Positions 9,001 to 12,476 of a stretch of DNA of 15,560 nt are shown piece by piece (positions within the stretch are counted from its first letter, which is position 1; each line of letters opens with the position of its first letter). Location of the stretch: contig MU646605.1 in NCBI GenBank assembly GCA_026770585.1, positions 319,597 to 335,156 of the forward strand. The letters run 5' to 3'. The notes under the pieces were generated by a model that saw nothing but the letters and a program-made list of their open reading frames with translations, ran no database searches and was not told where the DNA came from. Origin of the DNA: Baffinella frigidus (Eukaryota; Cryptophyceae; Cryptomonadales; Baffinellaceae). A program made the translations under genes and the position numbers.

Positions 9001-10917
9001 GCAGAAGGCCAGCCACGCTGCCGACGTGATCTGGATCAACTGCGGGCCAGGGGGTTTAGAGTTTAGGGTTTAGGATTAGGGTTTGGGGTTCAGCGTTACC
9101 CGTGAGCCGTTAGCGGTAGGGAGGGTTAGAGATTGCGGGTTGAAAGTGTGAACGCCAGCCACGCCGCCGACGTGATCTGGATCACCTGTGATCGCATATG
9201 CATCTTCGTTTACTGTGACACATTTTGATGCTTTCCTAGGGGTGATTATGTGCCACGCAGCCGACGTGATCTGGACCACCTGCGACCTCACGCGAACTTT
9301 GGTAAAACTTTCAAACATTTTGATGCAATCGTAGGGGTGATTATGTGATCTGGATCACCTGAGTGCGTGAAGGCATATGAAACCAATACGTTACCAATGC
9401 CATCCTTAAGTTGCACACACGGTCTAAACCAGAATCCATGTTTGATCCAGGGGGTCAGCGTTACTGGTTACTGATTTGGGGTTGAGGGCGTGAGCTGTTA
9501 GTGGTTCATGGCGTGGACGCCCGCCACGCCCCATTCGGGGGTTGCATCACCGGCGTTCGGACACGACCCGGGGTTCGGCACACTGCCGGACGGCGTTTTG
9601 GGGGCTGGGCACACTCACAGAGGTCGCTTCGGTGGCCTTGACCGTCCCCAGGCGTGTCGATGATGCGGATAGAATGTCCAGGTTGCCCATCGACTCCCCA
9701 GGGTTCAGGAAGTAGGATAGGATCTCCTGCTTTAGGAATTAGGGTTTGGGTTTTGGGGCTTAGGTTTCGGGTTGAGGGTTGCGGATTTAGAGTTAAGAGT
9801 TTAGGGTTTAGGGTGTAGGGTGTAGTGTTTAGGGTTTAGGGTTTAGGGTTTAGGGTTTAGGGTTTAGGGTTTAGGGTTTAGGGTTTAGGGTTTAGACCCT
9901 AAAGACCTGTAGGGGGGGGGTCGACTAATTTCAGGCCTCTGTAGTAGAAACCCTGCCCGGTTCAGGTACCGCCCTGGTAAACTCTGGCTGGTTGAGAGAA
10001 GTGGCAGACCTAAGGCCTGGCTGGTGGAGTGAAGACCTGGGGGTGGCCCGAGGCGTCCTGCTCCTCGCGGTACACAGCCAGGTTGCCGTCGACCACCATG
10101 AAGAGCCCGGATGCTGTGTCGTCGCCTTGCCGGCAAAGTACCTCCCCTGCACGCACCGAGCGATGCACCTCTTTTTAATGACCTTTAATGAGGGTTTGGG
10201 ATGTAGGAATGAGGGATGCGGTTTGGGGGGTCAGAGATTAGGGATAGGGAGGGAGGGTGGAGGGTACCGGCAGCGAGGGTGCGCCACGTGGAGAGGGAGA
10301 AGAGCTCTTCACACTCCTCCTCCCGGAGACACCCAGCGAACTTGGAGGACGCGAAGAACTTGTGTTTGTCGCCGTCGAACCGCAGCCGCTCGATCAGGTT
10401 CTGTCCGAACCGCCTGGTGGGAGTCATCCACTCAGAGCAGTCCACACAGTAGGGTCCACGTGTCGCGCTAAGTGGATCACTATCACCTGATGGTGTTCTC
10501 TCACCTGGGCGACGTGGGCCACGGCGATGCCCCGCGGGGGGAGGACGGCGCGCTGCGGGCGGACTGGGAGAGGCGGTCGAGGTCCAGGGGGCGGGAGGTC
10601 GAGGCAATTGCATTGTGGCCCATGATGTTGAGCGCGAGGAGGTTGCGGCGCAGGCGTTCGCGCTTGGACACGGGCCCCGCGTCCTCCCGTTGCTTCTCCT
10701 TGTCTACTCCACGCATCAGGAGGAGCATGAAGACGCTGAGTTTCGGGAGGAGGCCAAGGAAGAGGGGAAGGGCCAGCACGGCGCAGAAGAGAGGGTGCAG
10801 CTGAAACTCCATCACGACCCAACCTCCCACGACAGGCAGCATCCACACCGCCAGCTCCTGGAGCGAGACTGGCGCCATCGCCCGAAACCTCGTCCATGCT
10901 ACCTTGACACCGGACAT
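1..10917 (-). CDS. PNPLA6/7-like: Neuropathy target esterase / Swiss-cheese-like patatin phospholipase, split gene, 22 exons, 3' end off window
   Basis: Seen: joined exons 10505-10917, 10268-10467, 10037-10146, 9619-9726, 8955-9039, 8451-8581, 8133-8201, 7794-7890, 7437-7552, 6895-7008, 6209-6262, 5753-5806, 5338-5425, 4390-4445, 3175-3289, 2882-3011, 2431-2482, 2196-2245, 1775-1862, 1293-1399, 316-376 and 39-109 give about 790 residues with phase kept at each junction. Order: hydrophobic N-terminus, three CNBD-like beta-rolls (AGEVLCRQGDDTASGLF; LYRPGEPSNEIWVVVSG; VNAGDRVFKKGDEADGLY), then TANLSTIAVVSL, LIRRLALALQKFGSV, SSWIVQEEEDF and ADCVLLA. Known: NTE/SWS proteins have this layout before a C-terminal patatin domain, sit on the ER and deacylate phosphatidylcholine and lysophosphatidylcholine. 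The catalytic domain, with its GXSXG serine, is not in the window, so activity is inferred. Weakest points: the E13 end, the E8 and E17 donors, and the E22 end. Confidence 0.85.
39..109 (-). CDS. NTE-like exon 22, last exon in window
   Basis: Acceptor GAAGCAG|GCA reads ADCVLLAADPLSTLPTISAS, matching [20 protein letters not shown] of NTE, after which animal proteins continue to the patatin domain. The end at CT|GTGCTG is a guess; the frame stays open to position 1. Confidence 0.7.
110..315. other. NTE-like intron 21
   Basis: Holds a purine-rich stretch on + (235-300) that is a pyrimidine tract on the gene strand, and a weak TTAGGGTTGG fragment at 136-147. An open frame on + (184-504) is not supported by any domain text. 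Confidence 0.5.
316..376 (-). CDS. NTE-like exon 21
   Basis: Acceptor TTCTAG|G completes the CGG codon and reads FVILRADAKDSAWSKL then CVSQ, in the place of [21 protein letters not shown] in NTE. 61 bp, phase 2 in, phase 0 out; donor CAG|GTTGCG. Confidence 0.8.
481..770 (+). repeat. Degenerate TTTAGGG array in intron 20
   Basis: About 290 bp of imperfect GGGTTTAGGGTT units, G-rich on +, many single-base changes. Intron 20 (377-1292) also carries a short C-rich stretch at 780-840, the dispersed repeat at 889-976 and exon-20 copy A. Confidence 0.9.
889..976 (+). repeat. Dispersed repeat, copy 1
   Basis: Begins ATCACTCAACTC and ends in TAATAAAGAAGAAGAG; recurs inverted at 11580-11650. This copy has an internal 20-bp tandem duplication (GACATGTACAGAGAGTAA at 926 and 946). 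Nature unknown; a short non-autonomous element is possible. Confidence 0.7.
1068..1128 (-). pseudogene. Exon-20 copy A, 3' part only
   Basis: Nearly identical to the last 60 bp of exon 20 (SPFYRTRVSSWIVQEEEDF) and keeps a donor-like CG|GTACCT, but the upstream half and acceptor are replaced by unrelated sequence. It could only be used if a new acceptor exists in 1129-1240. Confidence 0.75.
1293..1399 (-). CDS. NTE-like exon 20 (complete copy B of three)
   Basis: Reads EEIAGVLGEATVDNLTSPFY then RTRVSSWIVQEEEDF; RVSSWIVQEEE corresponds to RLSGWLAQQED of NTE. Acceptor ACCATCAG|GAA and strong donor CG|GTAAGC. Copy C (1518-1577) keeps only the 5' part, copy A (1068-1128) only the 3' part with donor CG|GTACCT. 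Confidence 0.8.
1428..1509. repeat. 82-bp foldback element in intron 19
   Basis: Perfect 16-bp terminal inverted repeats CCTGTAAAGCGAAAAT (1428-1443) and its complement (1494-1509), continued inside by AAGGACCCA (1447-1455 / 1483-1491) with one bulge. It abuts the truncated end of exon-20 copy C. Confidence 0.85.
1510..1577 (-). pseudogene. Exon-20 copy C, 5' part only
   Basis: Keeps acceptor ATCACAG|GAA and reads EEIAGVLSEATVVNLTSPFY, then breaks into the foldback at 1509, where a stop follows. Rest of intron 19 (1578-1774) has a few C-rich telomere-like units at 1665-1700 (on +). Confidence 0.75.
1775..1862 (-). CDS. NTE-like exon 19: NTE linker helix
   Basis: Phase 2 entry completes GGA. 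Reads SEADVDTLIRRLALALQKFG then SVRVLDK, aligning with the FTLELQHAL..IG..LLLNSD segment of NTE. Acceptor AACGCAG|A; donor AAG|GTTCAT. Confidence 0.8.
1878..2160 (+). repeat. TTTGGGG-type array (intron 18)
   Basis: Tandem GGTTTGG/GGCTTGG heptamers on +, changing to GTGTGGG near 2030-2060 and to an 8-mer GGGGTTTT near 2118-2145. Six-frame open reading through it yields only WGLGFGV repeats. Confidence 0.95.
2196..2245 (-). CDS. NTE-like exon 18: NTE linker strand 1
   Basis: Reads GRSRTANLSTIAVVSL; ANLSTIAVVSL is the counterpart of the SNLATVAILP strand that opens the nucleotide-fold-like region before patatin in NTE. Acceptor GATGCAG|GGC, donor GG|GTCAAG phase 2. Followed directly by a TTTGGGG-type array (on +). 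Confidence 0.75.
2255..2430 (+). repeat. TTTATGG then TTTAGGG array (intron 17)
   Basis: First block is GGTTTATGG-type (2258-2310), second block GGGTTTAGGG-type (2325-2425) with TTTTAGG phase slips. Fills nearly the whole intron between exons 17 and 18. Confidence 0.9.
2431..2482 (-). CDS. NTE-like exon 17: linker (tentative, GA donor)
   Basis: Acceptor CGCACAG|G fits exon 16 phase and gives HMAWSADRSLEENLLIQ. No GT or GC follows before the telomere-like array; a GA donor (CAG|GACCAG) restores phase 0 into exon 18. Sequence is linker-like and not conserved, so this rests on phase alone. Confidence 0.45.
2487..2600 (+). repeat. GTTATGG and GCGTTGG arrays (intron 16)
   Basis: GTTATGG units at 2489-2545, then GGCGTTGG/GGCGTTAG units at 2549-2592. 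A further variant class of telomere-like heptamer. The rest of intron 16 is mostly unique sequence. Confidence 0.85.
2776..2805 (-). pseudogene. Exon-16 5' fragment
   Basis: On the gene strand, TTTTGTTCTCAG then CTCCGCTCCACCGCCAACAG resembles the start of exon 16 (CTTTCGCTCCATCGCCAACAG). It lies about 200 bp downstream of the real exon with its own pyrimidine-tract acceptor. Short, so chance is not fully excluded. Confidence 0.45.
2882..3011 (-). CDS. NTE-like exon 16: helix after CNBD3 and linker
   Basis: Acceptor GAAGCAG|GT completes the glycine codon of exon 15 and reads IKLFRSIANRRESPE, in the place of RLIHLLSQKIL in NTE, then 30 further open codons to MFGDLYS. Strong donor CCCC|GTAAGC. 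A 28-bp echo of the 5' part with its own acceptor is at 2776-2805. Confidence 0.65.
3025..3172 (+). repeat. Degenerate TTTAGGG/GTGTAGGG array (intron 15)
   Basis: Heptamer-like units on + fill nearly all of the 163-bp intron and reach to within a few bases of exon 15's GC donor. Confidence 0.85.
3175..3289 (-). CDS. NTE-like exon 15: CNBD3 end, GC donor
   Basis: Reads GAGRMVVRHATAVCLRDSEL then VKIMPQNMELIAAALPMA; ATAV.LRDSEL.KI corresponds to the ATTVHAVRDTELAKLP motif of NTE. Acceptor TGACAG|GGG. The frame and the next exon require the donor GCCG|GCAATC, i.e. a GC-AG intron; no GT is near. A 5' copy with acceptor sits at 3376-3414. Confidence 0.8.
3376..3414 (-). pseudogene. Exon-15 5' fragment with acceptor
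   Basis: Acceptor CTCACAG|GGGGCGGGG then HLLVRHETT, 125 bp upstream of the real exon 15 (GAGRMVVRHAT). Differs at several bases and runs into intron sequence (to about 3290). Confidence 0.7.
3630..3905 (-). repeat. CCGTAAA to CCCTAAA array (intron 14)
   Basis: On + this is C-rich: ACCGTAAACC units (3640-3700) passing into a fairly pure CCCTAAA run (3714-3800), then CCCGGAA variants. Orientation is opposite to most arrays in this gene. Intron 14 is the longest (1100 bp). Confidence 0.95.
3969..4006 (-). pseudogene. Exon-14 copy 1, 5' truncated
   Basis: Reads SMMEDADSN-like text ending GAG|GTTTGCC donor; the GDMFGEE part is gone and the sequence joins a CCCTGTACCC repeat. Confidence 0.7.
4148..4204 (-). 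pseudogene. Exon-14 copy 2
   Basis: Keeps donor GAG|GTTGCC and most of the coding text, but has extra bases in the ATGTTTGG region (GACATGCGTTTGG) that shift frame, and no AG acceptor beside it. Confidence 0.7.
4390..4445 (-). CDS. NTE-like exon 14 (best of four copies): CNBD3 GE motif
   Basis: Reads GDMFGEESMMEDADTSSPE, matching the GD.FGE.S.. motif of CNBDs. This copy has both an acceptor (GGTTCAG|GG) and a donor (GAG|GTCTGC). Other copies: 4654-4710 (acceptor AG lost), 4148-4204 (frame-shifting insertion), 3969-4006 (5' part missing). Confidence 0.6.
4654..4710 (-). pseudogene. Exon-14 copy 4
   Basis: Full coding part GDMFGEESMMEDPDTSSPE and donor GAG|GTTGCC. The base string before GGGGACATG is GGGCGC, with no AG, so the acceptor seen in copy 3 is missing. 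It could still be used from GAACAG 20 bp upstream, in a changed phase. Confidence 0.7.
4730..5030 (+). repeat. TTCGGGG then TTTCGGG array (intron 13)
   Basis: GGGGTTCGG units (4740-4910) pass into GGGTTTCGG units (4912-5000) on +. Open in several frames on both strands, giving GFGVRGS or RNPKPET repeats that are not proteins. Confidence 0.95.
5147..5182. repeat. 18-bp tandem duplication
   Basis: CTAGGAGCACCTCGTTCG occurs twice in direct succession (5147-5164, 5165-5182) within intron 13. The remaining stretch 5031-5337 is unique and GC-rich without a supported exon. Confidence 0.85.
5338..5425 (-). CDS. NTE-like exon 13: CNBD3 middle (boundaries tentative)
   Basis: After acceptor CCCCTAG the frame reads VTCRVDHGGHEYDAEHPS and stays open to about 5295. 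The donor AGGC|GTCTTG is chosen because it gives the phase 1 needed by the next exon and yields RRGDMFGEES at the joint. The similarity is weak compared with its neighbours. Confidence 0.4.
5458..5484 (+). other. Perfect hairpin followed by T-run
   Basis: ATGCGCCCGG (5458-5467), loop ATT, CCGGGCGCAT (5471-5480), then TTTT. On + it resembles an intrinsic terminator; on the gene strand it lies in intron 12 (5426-5752), which otherwise has no telomere-like array. Confidence 0.7.
5753..5806 (-). CDS. NTE-like exon 12: CNBD3 roll
   Basis: 18 codons reading VNAGDRVFKKGDEADGLY, an unmistakable CNBD G..VF..GD.....Y segment. Acceptor ATTCGCAG|GTC lies right after a CCCTAACCCTAA stretch; donor TAC|GTGAAT. 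Phase 0 in and out. Confidence 0.85.
6008..6205 (+). repeat. GGGGTTA array (intron 11)
   Basis: Nearly pure GGGGTTA/GGGGTGA heptamers on + for about 190 bp, ending beside the exon 11 donor. The rest of intron 11 (5807-6007) has two TTAGGG fragments near 5815-5840. Confidence 0.95.
6209..6262 (-). CDS. NTE-like exon 11: bridge CNBD2-CNBD3
   Basis: 18 codons, MLFPVINRFVALGLNRHW, joining exon 10 helix to CNBD3, like the region after [21 protein letters not shown] in NTE. Acceptor GTTGGCAG|ATG; donor TGG|GTCAAC immediately followed by a GGGGTTA-type array. Too short to be found as an ORF. Confidence 0.75.
6263..6894. other. Intron 10: unique, AT-richer, with small inverted repeats
   Basis: Essentially free of telomere-like units. 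Contains GTTATCG/CGATAAC (6414-6437), TTGACTAG/CTAGTCAA (6571-6592, 6-nt loop), and ACAACTGAAT (6504-6513) mirrored at 6614-6623. Confidence 0.6.
6895..7008 (-). CDS. NTE-like exon 10: CNBD2 C-terminal helices
   Basis: 38 codons reading AMVESGEAKVARLDLEAL then TGLASAFPSEFVQLLLISAQ, the post-roll helix with the FP...V motif. Phase 0 in and out; acceptor CTCGCAG|GCG, donor CAG|GTTATT. A decayed copy with a one-base deletion lies 160 bp upstream at 7099-7168. Confidence 0.8.
7099..7168 (-). pseudogene. Exon-10 decayed copy
   Basis: About 70 bp closely similar to the 5' part of exon 10, including the ACGCAG acceptor region and the text AMVESGEA. A one-base deletion near 7130 shifts the frame to a stop. 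Lies in intron 9. Confidence 0.8.
7330..7420 (+). repeat. Short TTTCGGG/TTTAGG block (intron 9)
   Basis: GGGTTTCGGGTTTCGAG units on +, directly beside the exon 9 donor. Confidence 0.75.
7437..7552 (-). CDS. NTE-like exon 9: CNBD2 second half
   Basis: The frame giving GKVGETI and RSFSTATDQRDL matches the PG.VGE.......ATA..D.DL part of a CNBD. The other two frames are open too but show no domain text. Acceptor GGAGCAG at 7553 or the in-phase GGGGCAG (exon from 7516). Donor CTG|GTACCC. Confidence 0.65.
7566..7793 (+). repeat. TTTAGGG array (intron 8)
   Basis: Degenerate at the left, then a clean GGGTTTA run (7735-7785), filling the whole intron and touching the end of exon 8. Confidence 0.95.
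7794..7890 (-). CDS. NTE-like exon 8: CNBD2 beta-roll
   Basis: Reads LYRPGEPSNEIWVVVSG then AVRVVPPGEG, a clear CNBD roll. No GT lies between the last domain residue and the telomere-like array. The phase fits if the intron starts at GA (CCAG|GAGACT), a donor type known in dinoflagellates; the end is therefore provisional. Confidence 0.7.
7900..8130 (+). repeat. Degenerate TTTAGGG array (intron 7)
   Basis: Units such as GGTTCAGGGTTTAGG on + throughout the 242-bp intron between exons 7 and 8. Confidence 0.9.
8133..8201 (-). CDS. NTE-like exon 7: start of CNBD2
   Basis: 23 codons reading VAAMFLPGGVLEATVFSVAKGTV, the strand before the CNBD2 roll; with exon 8 the junction reads AKGTV-LYRPGE. 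Acceptor GTGGCAG|GTA; donor GTG|GTCCAG, with ACT|GTGGTC three bases earlier as an in-frame alternative. Confidence 0.6.
8222..8445 (+). repeat. Degenerate TTTAGGG array (intron 6)
   Basis: GGTTTAGGG and GGTTGAGG units on +, with a TTTCGGG patch at 8378-8420, filling intron 6. Confidence 0.9.
8451..8581 (-). CDS. NTE-like exon 6: linker between CNBD1 and CNBD2
   Basis: Starts with RLFRVSHFMLAEFL, which corresponds to the RLQRVTF motif that closes CNBD1 in animal NTE. It continues with MPAFANTLSTPDVLPLEDLL. Acceptor TCCTTAG|GG completes the glycine codon left open by exon 5. Donor CTC|GTACGC at 8450. 43 codons plus 2 nt. Confidence 0.8.
8700..8945 (+). repeat. Degenerate TTTAGGG/GTGTAGGG array (intron 5)
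   Basis: GGGTTTAGG and GGGTGTAGG units on +. The left part of intron 5 (8582-8699) is largely unique. Confidence 0.9.
8955..9039 (-). CDS. NTE-like exon 5: CNBD1 C-terminal helix
   Basis: Reads LIQITSAAWLAF then CVENPEALLLYIRLAI, matching the helix after each NTE CNBD (KYPESLVRVVQII in animals, from memory of the family pattern). 85 bp; phase 0 in, phase 1 out. This is the only full copy: the first 15-36 bp with an acceptor recur at 9345-9358, 9250-9279 and 9150-9185. Confidence 0.8.
9150..9358 (-). pseudogene. Three partial copies of the exon-5 start, tandem
   Basis: Copies at 9150-9185 (CAG|GTGATCCAGATCACGTCGG), 9250-9279 (CAG|GTGGTCCAGATC) and 9345-9358 repeat the acceptor and first codons (VIQITSAAWLAF, VVQITSAAW). 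The last two share a 95-bp period with CATTTTGATGC at 9221 and 9316. Only the exon at 8955-9039 is complete. The rest of intron 4 (9040-9618) is mostly unique. Confidence 0.8.
9619..9726 (-). CDS. NTE-like exon 4: CNBD1 phosphate-cassette-like part
   Basis: Reads EILSYFLNPGESMGNL then a strand ending VKATEATS: the L..PG.S.G.L....V.A.E pattern of a CNBD. The usual cassette arginine is absent, as in many NTE CNBDs, so nucleotide binding is doubtful. Exactly 36 codons, phase 0 on both sides. Acceptor AAAGCAG|GAG; strong donor TCT|GTGAGT. Confidence 0.85.
9738..9900 (+). repeat. TTTAGGG array (intron 3)
   Basis: Cleanest run of the canonical heptamer in the window (about 9828-9895), preceded by degenerate units. 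Confidence 0.95.
10037..10146 (-). CDS. NTE-like exon 3: CNBD1 beta-roll core
   Basis: After acceptor GTGCAG the frame reads GEVLCRQGDDTASGLF then MVVDGNLAVYREE. This is the classic CNBD pattern G.....QGD.....F.V..G...V. The split codon G|GG joins exon 2 exactly inside the LAAGE motif. Two longer open frames overlap here in other registers but carry no domain signal. Donor CAG|GTCTTC. Confidence 0.85.
10268..10467 (-). CDS. NTE-like exon 2: start of cyclic-nucleotide-binding domain 1
   Basis: Open for 66 codons, phase 2 in and phase 1 out. It ends in helix/turn text LFSLSTWRTLAA that leads into the first CNBD beta-strand on exon 3. The intron before it is only 37 bp (10468-10504, GTGAGA...TTAG); the phase fit supports this unusually short intron. 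Donor G|GTACCC. Confidence 0.7.
10505..10917 (-). CDS. NTE-like exon 1: membrane anchor and juxtamembrane segment
   Basis: ATG at 10917 (MSGVKVAW) is the first real ATG of the frame; a second is at 10878. Residues about 22-38 and 43-68 are strongly hydrophobic, then a basic stretch (RERLRRNLLALNIMGHNAI) resembles the RKKLKMLNI region that follows the single membrane helix of animal NTE. Two hydrophobic stretches could be one long hairpin. The exon ends CAG|GTGAGA in phase 2; reading on would hit TGA at once. Upstream non-coding exons cannot be excluded. Confidence 0.7.
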
Positions 10918-11043
10918 CTTGCGACTTCTTCGTGCGCACGCCCTCAAGGATGCACGCCCTCAGCGGTGCTGAGTGGATTGCCGCACCCTGTTGCAGAGCT
11001 GGCTTTTGGGTCGTAATTTGACCACTTTCGAATTTAATCGCGG

Positions 11044-11196
11044 CGAGTATTTTCCGAAAATACGATTTCGGGGACCTCCGATCCGATTTGCAACAAAAAT
11101 TACTACACGGACGTGACCCTTTTAAAAAGTACAGGCAAATTGTGTGGTAATTTTCGTTGAACATACTTTTAAAATCGTATTTTCGGAAAATACTCG
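11044..11196. mobile_element. MITE-like inverted-repeat element
   Basis: Exact 25-bp inverted arms at 11044-11068 and 11172-11196; each arm holds the near-palindrome GTATTTTCCGAAAATAC. Similarity extends outward imperfectly to about 11008 and 11235. The 103-bp centre codes for nothing. AT-rich against its surroundings, just upstream of the NTE-like start. Confidence 0.65.
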
Positions 11197-11235
11197 TCCG
11201 GATGAAATTTGACTTCAAAAGTCAACATCCTGATC

Positions 11236-11579
11236 CAAAAGTCAACAAAACCGCCGTTTCATTTCCCCATCTCGGGGAAGGGAAGTTGCCGGGCCGCCCC
11301 GCTGGTCGATCCCCTATTTCCCAACCCGCTGCCAACAACAGCCCACGGTTCCGCTGCTCTTTCTCTGATTTTTCTGGCTTCGGTTGAGCAAAACTCCCTG
11401 TGACAATCGACCGCAGCGCGGGGGCCGTGAAGTCTTGCAGCCAGATGTGGCGGGTCCTGAAGATCCGGGGCGGGTGGCAGGCAGGATAATATCGGAGCAA
11501 GGATGTGGACAAAGCGCCAGCTTGCGTGCGAGTACCGCGGGGTGAAGACCTTCCCTTCTCTTTGCCTCTGTGTGAGTCA
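11236..11579. other. No gene recognised
   Basis: Unique, moderately GC-rich. Short frames on both strands carry no recognisable domain. AAAAGTCAACA occurs twice, 21 bp apart, at the left border. Confidence 0.4.
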
Positions 11580-11650
11580 GCTTCTTCTGTTCTTCTTTAT
11601 TACTCTCGATAAAGGTCCTAGATGGGCCCTTACGCCTTGAGTTGAGTGAT
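11580..11650 (-). repeat. Dispersed repeat, copy 2 (inverted)
   Basis: On the minus strand begins ATCACTCAACTC and ends GAGAGTAATAAAGAAGAAC, matching 889-976 without that copy's 20-bp internal duplication. A few CCCTAAA units follow at 11658-11710 (on +). Confidence 0.7.
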
Positions 11651-11792
11651 ACACCACTCTAAACCCTAAACCCTACGCCCCACATCATCAACCCTCAACC
11701 CGCATCCCTCAACCCTCGACACTGATCCTGCTTGAATGTCAACAAAATAGAGCCGGGGAAGAAGCTGCTCTGCGAGAAGCTTATCAGCCTGT

Positions 11793-11840
11793 CTGGTCGT
11801 GCGGCCCCGCACGACCAGGAGAGCCCCCGAAACGGCTCTC
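11793..11840. other. Two adjacent hairpins
   Basis: CTGGTCGTGCGG (11793-11804), 2-nt loop, CCGCACGACCAG (11807-11818) is perfect; GAGAGCC/GGCTCTC (11819-11825 / 11834-11840) follows at once. No tRNA or rRNA match recognised. Could be a structured 3' UTR of the minus-strand gene to the right. Confidence 0.6.
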
Positions 11841-11989
11841 TCCTCTCTCTCTCATATACCTTCTTGAACAATTGTTGCTTGACACTTCTCAATCAGCAAG
11901 GAAACTATCGCTCCAAGACAGATGCAAGCTTTCGCGAAAGTACGCAGTTCGGCTCCAAGAAGACTCGCTGACCATTTGCCCCGGCTCCA

Positions 11990-12362
11990 TCAGGGGTATC
12001 GCGGTGATTCGAGCAAGCAGAGCAAGGGACGGCCGTCGCCCTTCATGACGCGGCCAAAGTGCGCTGCCTTCCCAGACCTTCCCCATTCATAGGGCGTGTT
12101 TACGTTGGGTCTGCGAACACAGTTTCCTCACGGCAAGTTCGTTTCAACTTACTCTGTTCCTCGGGCAGGATGGTGAACCCGGAGCTAGTGCCAGCGGCGC
12201 GCAAGAACTCGTCCCCGTGGGGCGACGAACCCGGTATTGCCCGAGAGCTATCTCTACTGTGTCTCTCAGCCTTTTCCCGCGCTGCCCCGACACCGTCCCT
12301 ACTCCCGCCAGTTTCACTCACGACCACCACGCCACTGTTGGCCCCGCAAATTATTCCACCTT
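11990..12362 (-). CDS. Possible 3' end of a second minus-strand gene, two exons
   Basis: Not recognised. 12153-12362 is open on minus (CGANSGVVVVSETGG ... FTILPEEQ) after a CTGTAG acceptor and ends at a near-perfect donor A|GTAAGT. The next acceptor GAAGGCAG at 12064 restores phase and gives HFGRVMKGDGRPLLCLLESP, with a TGA stop at 11990-11992. Upstream exons would have to overlap the plus-strand gene, which counts against it. The same bases make a good plus-strand acceptor at 12168, so strand is uncertain. Confidence 0.35.
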
Positions 12363-12476
12363 CTACAGTCGCAAAGTCCTCTTGGATTTTGCGACAGTGG
12401 GGGTTTTGCGACAGGGGGAAGGGGTCGCGGAGCCTGGGAAACGGCAAGCACGGCCCCTAACCCTCTTCGGGGGAGC

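Noticed and set aside
5753-9726. A cyclic-nucleotide-gated channel or PKA regulatory subunit
   Set aside because: No channel pore or PKA inhibitor site; three CNBDs followed by the NTE linker fit the PNPLA6/7 family better.
9738-9900. A chromosome end
   Set aside because: Arrays are internal, in both orientations, degenerate, and flanked by exons on both sides.
9885-10152. Two overlapping minus-strand open frames
   Set aside because: The third frame carries the CNBD1 motif and splices cleanly; these are shadows.
10424-11218. 264-residue minus-strand open frame
   Set aside because: Out of register with the membrane-anchor frame; it crosses the MITE-like element and has no domain text.
11400-11560. 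Small plus-strand gene around ATGTGGCGGGTCCTGAAG
   Set aside because: Stops after about 14 codons and no splice model could be defended.
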